NCBI RefSeq assembly: GCF_019426345.1
Contig: NZ_JAHLLW010000009.1
Location: 62,001 to 126,000, forward strand
Source of the DNA: Marinomonas lutimaris
GTDB taxonomy: Bacteria > Pseudomonadota > Gammaproteobacteria > Pseudomonadales > Marinomonadaceae
DNA: 64,000 nucleotides
Direction of reading: 5' to 3'
Both the position numbers and the translations under genes were made by a program. The notes beneath the pieces were generated by a model. It was not told the DNA's origin. It worked only from the letters and a program-made list of their open reading frames with translations, and searched no databases. Positions 58,374 through 64,000 of this stretch are shown here, piece after piece; the first letter of the stretch is position 1, and the number at the start of each line of letters is the position of its first letter.

Positions 58374-60437
58374 CTATATCTTGTACGTAGCGCTTAAGCC
58401 GATAGTGCGGGATTGGCCGACAGAGGCTCGTGAACCACTATTGATTACATAGACGATATCTTCATCCGTTAGGTTTTTGATATAACCACTGATGAGAAGG
58501 TTGCCCATTTCATAATCTATATTAGTGTCCAATAGCGTGTAGTTTCCAACTTTGTAATCAGCTGTATTGTCCAAGTCTGAGTAATATTCTCCCACATAAG
58601 TGACATCTGCACCAATCGTTAGACTGTCACTTATGTACTGTGTGAAGCCAACCGAAGCATTCCATTCAGGTGCATTAGATAGTTCATTGCCCTCGTAATT
58701 ATCACTCTCATCAATTTTTGATTTAATGAAGCCAATTGATTGTCGAATTTCTAGGTTTTCGGTTAGCCATTGTGTGGCTTCAAGTTCAATACCCATTGTA
58801 TGTGCCTTGGTAACATTGCTGATACGGCTATCGGCTAATGCTTGGTAATCACTATAGCTATTGTAGAATACGGCGGCATTTAACGTAGTTCCGTTATCTA
58901 GTGAAGTTTTTGAACTAAGCTCATATGCATAAACGGTTTCTGCATCAAAGTTGTAGGTTTCAGCGGCTTGAACTTGGCCTTGCCCTGAACGATAACCATC
59001 ATCGTATCCGATTCCACCAGAGTTATAACCTTTGCGAACTGAGAAGCCTACAGTGGTTTGGTCTGTTGCTGCAAGGGTGGCACCTAGTTTTGGCAAGAAA
59101 AATTGATCAGTTATGTCTTTATCAATATTAACTGTACCATAGTTTGAGTAGTAGCGACTTTGGTCTTCGTATTGAAAACGGCCACCTGCAATTAGAGTTA
59201 ACTTTTCTGTTAGAGCATAGTCACCTTCTGCAAATACACCTATACGAGTTTCTTCAGTTTTGCCTTGAGTATTCACATTATCTAGTGTGTTATCTCTGTC
59301 TGCGACCATGATACCAACGAAGCCATTGAGCTCTGAATCCTTGGGTGTATAGAGCAGGCGGCTTTCTAGTGTTTTTGTTTTGTCTTCGAAAGTGTAGGTT
59401 TCTTCTTGTGGGTATTGATCAAATCGGTTTGTTTGACTATTGCTGGATAGAGTTGTGACACTGGTTAAGTCGTTACTTAAAACATAGTTAATTTCAGTGG
59501 ACAGGTTGTTTACTTTAGAATCTTGTATTCGAGTATTGTTATAATTCGCAGTGCTTAACGTGAAGGTCTCGTCTTCATAGCCTGTGCCATTACTCCAGTT
59601 TGCCCAATTCAAATAGCTGCCATCCGCTTTGCGATGATTTGCTGTTACTTTGACAGTTAAATCGTCTGTTGCTTTCCATAGCAATTTACCTCGTAAATTC
59701 AGATTGCTTGATTCTTCTGGGTCTACAGGAACATCATTCGTCTCACCATCGTAACTGAGATAGCCTTTTCCGTCTGTGCCATCAGCGGCAATGCGATAAG
59801 CCAAGTCTTCTGTTATTGGGCCTGAAGTCATAACGGCCAAATTTTTCATTACATTACCATTTTTATAGGTTTCTAAACCAAGGCGTACAGCAGCTTCAGG
59901 GTTAAAGGTTGGGTCGTTGGTTTTTACCGAGATTGCACCACCAATCGAGTTTTCACCTTGAGTGGTTGATTGCGGGCCACGAAGTACTTCTACTTGTTCA
60001 ATATCCCAAACACCAGATCCACTAAAGTTATAGCCTGTAAATGCATCAGCTACACCGTCTACGGATGTATTTATTCGCTGCCTACTGCCGCTTACCGTTG
60101 CGTAATAGCCAGTTGTTGCGCCACTGCCGTTAATCCCGCGAATATTCACAGTTCCAAATGCCGCTGAGACTACGTTTGGTGCTTTTGTTACTACATCGTT
60201 GACCGTTTTTGCATCGCCTTTTGCTACGTCTTCACCGTTAATAATGGTAACTGCAGTGGTTGTGTCCTTGATATTTTTATCCATTTTTTCACCCGTCACC
60301 ACTAAAGCGGGTAGGGCTGTTGTTTCTTCTGCAAATGTACTTGCTGAGATACATGCAGCATTGATACTGATAACGGCCATAGCAACGCTAGATAGGCGGC
60401 TTGGTAAACGGGTTGAGGAGAAATTAGAGATAGACAT
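58374..60437 (-). CDS. TonB-dependent outer-membrane receptor
   Basis: A 687-residue receptor. The signal peptide (MAVISINAACISASTFA) leads to a TonB box-like LPALVVTGEKM. The plug domain (EDVAKGDAKTVNDVVTKAPNVV, VEVLRGPQSTTQGENSIGGAISVKT) and a 22-strand-type barrel ending in GLSATYKI follow. The plug is unlike FepA and closer to the broad siderophore-receptor group. The ATG at 60437 has GAAAGGAAA upstream; an in-frame extension to 60503 would put basic and hydrophobic residues before the signal. Divergent from a second receptor with Fur-type sequence between them. Confidence 0.9.
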   Translation of the reverse strand: MSISNFSSTRLPSRLSSVAMAVISINAACISASTFAEETTALPALVVTGEKMDKNIKDTTTAVTIINGEDVAKGDAKTVNDVVTKAPNVVSAAFGTVNIRGINGSGATTGYYATVSGSRQRINTSVDGVADAFTGYNFSGSGVWDIEQVEVLRGPQSTTQGENSIGGAISVKTNDPTFNPEAAVRLGLETYKNGNVMKNLAVMTSGPITEDLAYRIAADGTDGKGYLSYDGETNDVPVDPEESSNLNLRGKLLWKATDDLTVKVTANHRKADGSYLNWANWSNGTGYEDETFTLSTANYNNTRIQDSKVNNLSTEINYVLSNDLTSVTTLSSNSQTNRFDQYPQEETYTFEDKTKTLESRLLYTPKDSELNGFVGIMVADRDNTLDNVNTQGKTEETRIGVFAEGDYALTEKLTLIAGGRFQYEDQSRYYSNYGTVNIDKDITDQFFLPKLGATLAATDQTTVGFSVRKGYNSGGIGYDDGYRSGQGQVQAAETYNFDAETVYAYELSSKTSLDNGTTLNAAVFYNSYSDYQALADSRISNVTKAHTMGIELEATQWLTENLEIRQSIGFIKSKIDESDNYEGNELSNAPEWNASVGFTQYISDSLTIGADVTYVGEYYSDLDNTADYKVGNYTLLDTNIDYEMGNLLISGYIKNLTDEDIVYVINSGSRASVGQSRTIGLSATYKI

Positions 60438-60482
60438 GTTTTTTAATTTCCTTTCGGGTGAAATAATTATGATAATTGTATT

Positions 60483-60501
60483 GATAATGAAAACGATTCG
60501 C
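60483..60501. promoter_or_regulatory. Fur-box-like site between divergent receptor genes
   Basis: GATAATGAAAACGATTCGC matches about 14 of 19 Fur-consensus bases. Further GATAATT/TGATAAT half-sites lie at 60471-60489. It lies 46 bases before the left receptor start and 56 before the right one. Confidence 0.65.
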
Positions 60502-60556
60502 AATAAGATTCATATTGTTTAATAATTACTTACATTTTTAGGAGTGATACCGCTTT

Positions 60557-62533
60557 ATGTTTGCTAAGAAAAAACTCATTGTTGGTATGCTGGCAGCTAT
60601 GCCAATGGTCAGTTTTGCAGCTGGTGACGACATTACGCTGACCGAAGATGCAGAACAGCTAGATACTCTCGTTGTGACAGCTACAATGGCTGCAAAAAAA
60701 ATTGAAGATATTCCCGCATTTGCCACAGTGGTGACGAAAGATGATATTGCTAAATCCACAGTGAGCAGTGTGGCTGATTTGCTTCGAGAAACTGTTGGGG
60801 TAAATAACTTTAGTGACTCCACAGGGCGAGATGAAATTCAGATTCGTGGTTTAGATGGCGATTACACTGTTTTATTGGTTAATGGTAAGCGAGTATCAGC
60901 AGGAACCGCTTTTGATAAAGGCAGCGATACAGATTTGAATAGTGTTCCCTTAAACTCTATCGAACGAGTTGAAATTATTCGTGGCCCTATGTCTGTATTG
61001 TATGGTGCGGATGCCATTGGTGGTGTTGTGAATATTATCACCAAAAAGCCACAACCTGATGCAGGATGGACGGGTACGGCAAGTGCGGAAATGCGTAAAA
61101 TTGAGTCCGGTGAAGGTGGCGACCAATATCGTGTTGGTGTTACTGGAATGGGGGCGATAACAGATAAAGTGGCCTTGTCTGTTAGTGTTGAAGATCTAAG
61201 GCAGAAAGCCTGGTTTGCTAATGATGAAGATATTTCTCCGTTGCGTGAAAAGAAAAATGCCCAGAATTTATCCTCTACATTAACGTGGCAGGCAGCAGAG
61301 AACCAAGAAGTCGATGTGGATTTCGGTTATAACCATGATGAACGTCCTTACCAGATTTTTAATTCAAGTGGAGCGACTCGCGAGCAAGAAATTACTCGTA
61401 CCGATTTGGCTATTACTCACAAAGGGAAATGGGACTGGGGGGATACCACAGCTTATATAAAGCGTGAAGAAAGTGATATTTACGATTACAACTCGCAATA
61501 TGATGAGCCGGAAGCTCACTCTGGGTTGGAGGCAAACAATACCTATGCAAAAGGCTATGCAAATAAAGTAATTGGCATGCATGCATTGATGGCAGGTGTG
61601 GATTACCAGAATGAGCAATTAAAGAATAGCTACACTTTGCTGGATACTGGTGAGTACAATGTTGATCAGTACGGTGTATTTGCGCAGGATGAAATGGCAT
61701 TAACAGACAAGCTTGTTTTCACTTTAGGTGGACGTGTCGATAATCATGAAATCTACGGAAACAATTTTTCTCCAAAGGCTTATCTTGTATATAACGCAAC
61801 GAATTCACTGACACTAAAAGGTGGGGTTACCAAGGCCTTTAAGGCGCCAGAAGTGAGCAAACTAAGTGAGGAATATCGGACTGTAAGCTGTGGAGGAGCT
61901 TGTACCTTATCTGGTAATCCTGACTTAGAAGCAGAAACCAGCATTAGTTATGAGTTTGGCGTGGATTACCATACTAGGGCCTTTAATGCTACGGCAGCGG
62001 TCTTTCGAAATGACATTGATAATTTGATTGAACGTGAAGTTGGCTATGATAGTAGTGGAAATGCCAATTCTGCGAAATGGATTAACGTGGCTACAGCCAT
62101 GACACAGGGTTTTGAGCTGAGTGCATCATCGCCATTAACAGATGATTTACTATTAAAGGTCAATTACACGTATTTAGATACAGAAGCGGAAGATTCTGAT
62201 GGTGTCAAAACCACGTTGACAGGTCGCCCTGAGCATCAGGCTAGCTTGTCATTGGATTACCAGGCGACAGAAATTTTAGCTACTTATGTTTCAGTTAACT
62301 ACATCGCTGGGATGCAATATTCAAGTTGGGTAAGTGGTGTTGGTGATGTTTATAGTACATTGCCTTCTTATTACCGTACTGATATTGGGCTAGTGGCTGA
62401 TGTAACTGATAATTTAGTTCTTCGTGCGGGCATTAAAAATATAGGTGATGTTCGCTTAGATGAAGAAGATACAGGCTATACCACTTATGAATTAGGTCGT
62501 AACTACTTTGTAAGCGCAGCATACAACTTCTAG
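60557..62533 (+). CDS. TonB-dependent catecholate siderophore receptor (FepA/IrgA-like)
   Basis: A 658-residue receptor with signal peptide KLIVGMLAAMPMVSFAA, TonB box region QLDTLVVTATM, and plug motifs DEIQIRGLDGDYTVLLVNGKRV and RVEIIRGPMSVLYGADAIGGVVNIITKKP. These are typical of the FepA/IrgA/ViuA/CirA group for catecholates. The barrel contains a Cys pair in SCGGACTLSGNPDLEAETS and ends GRNYFVSAAYNF with the terminal Phe. It is the more likely receptor for the locally made siderophore. AGGAG lies 12 bases before the ATG, slightly long. Confidence 0.92.
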   Translation: MFAKKKLIVGMLAAMPMVSFAAGDDITLTEDAEQLDTLVVTATMAAKKIEDIPAFATVVTKDDIAKSTVSSVADLLRETVGVNNFSDSTGRDEIQIRGLDGDYTVLLVNGKRVSAGTAFDKGSDTDLNSVPLNSIERVEIIRGPMSVLYGADAIGGVVNIITKKPQPDAGWTGTASAEMRKIESGEGGDQYRVGVTGMGAITDKVALSVSVEDLRQKAWFANDEDISPLREKKNAQNLSSTLTWQAAENQEVDVDFGYNHDERPYQIFNSSGATREQEITRTDLAITHKGKWDWGDTTAYIKREESDIYDYNSQYDEPEAHSGLEANNTYAKGYANKVIGMHALMAGVDYQNEQLKNSYTLLDTGEYNVDQYGVFAQDEMALTDKLVFTLGGRVDNHEIYGNNFSPKAYLVYNATNSLTLKGGVTKAFKAPEVSKLSEEYRTVSCGGACTLSGNPDLEAETSISYEFGVDYHTRAFNATAAVFRNDIDNLIEREVGYDSSGNANSAKWINVATAMTQGFELSASSPLTDDLLLKVNYTYLDTEAEDSDGVKTTLTGRPEHQASLSLDYQATEILATYVSVNYIAGMQYSSWVSGVGDVYSTLPSYYRTDIGLVADVTDNLVLRAGIKNIGDVRLDEEDTGYTTYELGRNYFVSAAYNF

Positions 62534-62553
62534 TCTTTCTAAATAACTAAGAG

Positions 62554-62589
62554 AAGCACGCATATCCCCTTATATGCGTGCTTTTTTTT
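62554..62589 (+). terminator. intrinsic terminator after the receptor gene
   Basis: A perfect 12-bp stem AAGCACGCATAT/ATATGCGTGCTT with a six-base loop, followed by a T tract. Confidence 0.93.
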
Positions 62590-62916
62590 GCTTGCTTATT
62601 AGTGCTCTGTTTGCAGTGTTCGTCAGGTATTGTCATTTAATAGTTTAGTTTATGCTCTTTCTTTTGCTTTGTTATTGACGTATGTCTGGGAGGGGCAGTT
62701 AATGCATTGCATTAAGGCAAAGAAAAGCCTTCTAATAAGGAGGTCAGGTTACTGATAAACCCCATTTTTTTTAACAGGGGTTTTATTTTTCTGAATGTTT
62801 TCCTGTATTTCTTTCCAAATAACTTAATATACCTCATTAGTGACTGGGTACTCTCTGAGAGTCTTTATTGAGGCTCTGATTATCGAATCAGTCATTTTTT
62901 GAACAGATAAAAGCTT
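62590..62916. other. noncoding region next to the IS remnant
   Basis: No gene is visible. A hairpin AAACCCC (62757-62763) and GGGGTTT (62777-62783) followed by a T-rich run looks like a further terminator. The left end of the transposon remnant must lie in the last 100 bases, but I could not find terminal repeats with a partner, since the right end is outside the window. Confidence 0.45.
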
Positions 62917-64000
62917 CTAGCTCAGCATCAAGGTGATCTTCTTCATATTTTGGGCTGCTGCAGTTAGTAGACATTGAGAGGCGATCATATCTTTTCCCCT
63001 AAAACGTGCGTAGTGATAACCATGCAGCTCTTTTGCATCGGTAAAACTTCTTTCGACCGTCTCTTTTCGCCTTGCATAGATAGCCTTGCCTGCTGGCGTT
63101 AAGCGGTGGGCATTAATACGCTCTTTGCTATCCTCCCAAACATGGCGTGTGATGGTATTCACCGATTTTTTGTTGGTTGTACAGCGATGCCTCTCGGGAC
63201 AGGCTTGGCAGATCAGTCCGTTTGAGCCGTAATGACGATAACCTTCTCTGACGTGGTTTTGTAAGTGAGCGGTTCGCCTTGTGGGTAGAGGTAAATGTTT
63301 TGCATCGTATTTGTACTCGCGTTTATAGAAGAAGCCTTTCTATGATTTGGACGACGATAGCCCATCACTGCATAGATATTTCGGGCTTCTAATCCATGAC
63401 AAACTGCCGAGGTAAAATACCCTGCATCCACACCAACTGACGTAATAACGAAGTTAAATCGATTCTTGATTCGATCCAGTCTTTCTAAATAGGGAACGGC
63501 GTCATGGACATTGCCTGCGGTAACATGAACATCCGTAATGATGTTGCAGCGACTGTCTACCGTTCGATGAGCTAGATAAAAGAACCCTTTCGGCTTGGTA
63601 TCACGTACCATGTAACCACTGTCAGGGTCGGTTGTACTCTGTTTAATTTCTCGTGTGTCCAACTGAGTTTTATCAGGTGGAAGTGACTTTTTTCTGTGAG
63701 CGAGTCGATCCTCCTCAATAGCCTGATCTAGTTCATCCATGTACGCCTGACGAGACTGTTCAATATGAACTTTCTCAAAATACTTCTTGTTGGCATTGGC
63801 CTTTAGATGAGTGGAATCTGTGTAGAAGGTATGCCCACCGACTAACTTGCGTTTCATTGCTTGGAGTACGATTAGCACTTAATGTTGAGGCATCAGGCAC
63901 TTTGTTTGTTAGGCCTAAGCCTAGGAACCAGCGATAAGCGACATTAACTTGAAACTCTCGAATTAACTGATGTTCACTACGAATACCAAAAAGGTAGCCA
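62917..64000 (-). pseudogene. decayed IS1182-family transposase, cut by the window edge
   Basis: Pieces of one DDE transposase lie in several frames. Reading leftward from the edge: GYLFGIRSEHQLIREF...AYRWFLGLGLTNKVPDAST in one frame, then QAMKRKLVGGHTFYTDSTHLKANANK...NIYAVMGYRRPNHRK in another. The GFFYKREYKYDAKH part is only readable out of frame (63296-63335). YRHYGSNGLICQACPERHRC...MLS lies in yet another frame after a shift near 63247-63252. An out-of-frame deletion near 63870 removed residues between the N-terminal and catalytic parts. The family assignment rests on these motifs. The element is non-functional as read. Confidence 0.85.

Overview
The window looks like the chromosome of a marine gammaproteobacterium of the Oceanospirillales, most like Marinomonas. 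This rests on moderate GC, fadBA/etfBA organisation, FucP and GPH sugar carriers, codBA, rnk and an entCEBA-type siderophore locus together. No database search was possible, so the genus is an inference.

Layout. 1-7040: fatty-acid and acyl-CoA oxidation (DUF2889 protein, crotonase, etfBA, fadBA). 7120-9236: D-2-hydroxyacid dehydrogenase, YiaAB-type membrane protein, small exported protein. 9329-18930: two chemoreceptors flanking a cytosine permease/deaminase pair and catalase-peroxidase katG. 19013-19918: DUF2127 membrane protein and a GNAT acetyltransferase. 20040-23608: inositol catabolism (Gfo/Idh/MocA oxidoreductase, iolB, iolG), with a small inverted-repeat-bounded element between iolB and iolG. 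23630-25243: DUF748 protein and a hotdog thioesterase. 25345-32124 (minus strand): a probable operon of fused permease, ATPase, substrate-binding protein, inositol-monophosphatase-family enzyme, dual-specificity-type phosphatase and LacI regulator, best read as uptake and dephosphorylation of a phosphorylated sugar or polyol. 32310-36364: Qnr-like pentapeptide-repeat protein, isochorismatase-family hydrolase, small conserved protein, and a Zn/Cd/Pb P-type ATPase behind a classical MerR-type promoter. 36714-42179: sugar unit (FucP-type carrier, AraC regulator, GPH symporter, GH3 enzyme). 42481-42894: rnk.

43005-62533 is a complete catecholate siderophore locus. entCEBA and an entD-like phosphopantetheinyl transferase run rightward. 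A single-module NRPS, an MFS exporter, a FecCDE-type importer and two tandem duplicated binding proteins run leftward. Two divergent TonB-dependent receptors follow. Fur-box-like sequences lie in both divergent promoter regions. The adenylation pocket of the NRPS reads as a glycine code (D-I-L-Q-L-G-L-I-W-K), not the serine code of EntF. The predicted product is therefore 2,3-dihydroxybenzoyl-glycine or a derivative, not enterobactin. I consider this the most interesting feature of the window.

The right edge holds a decayed IS1182-type transposase with several frame disruptions.
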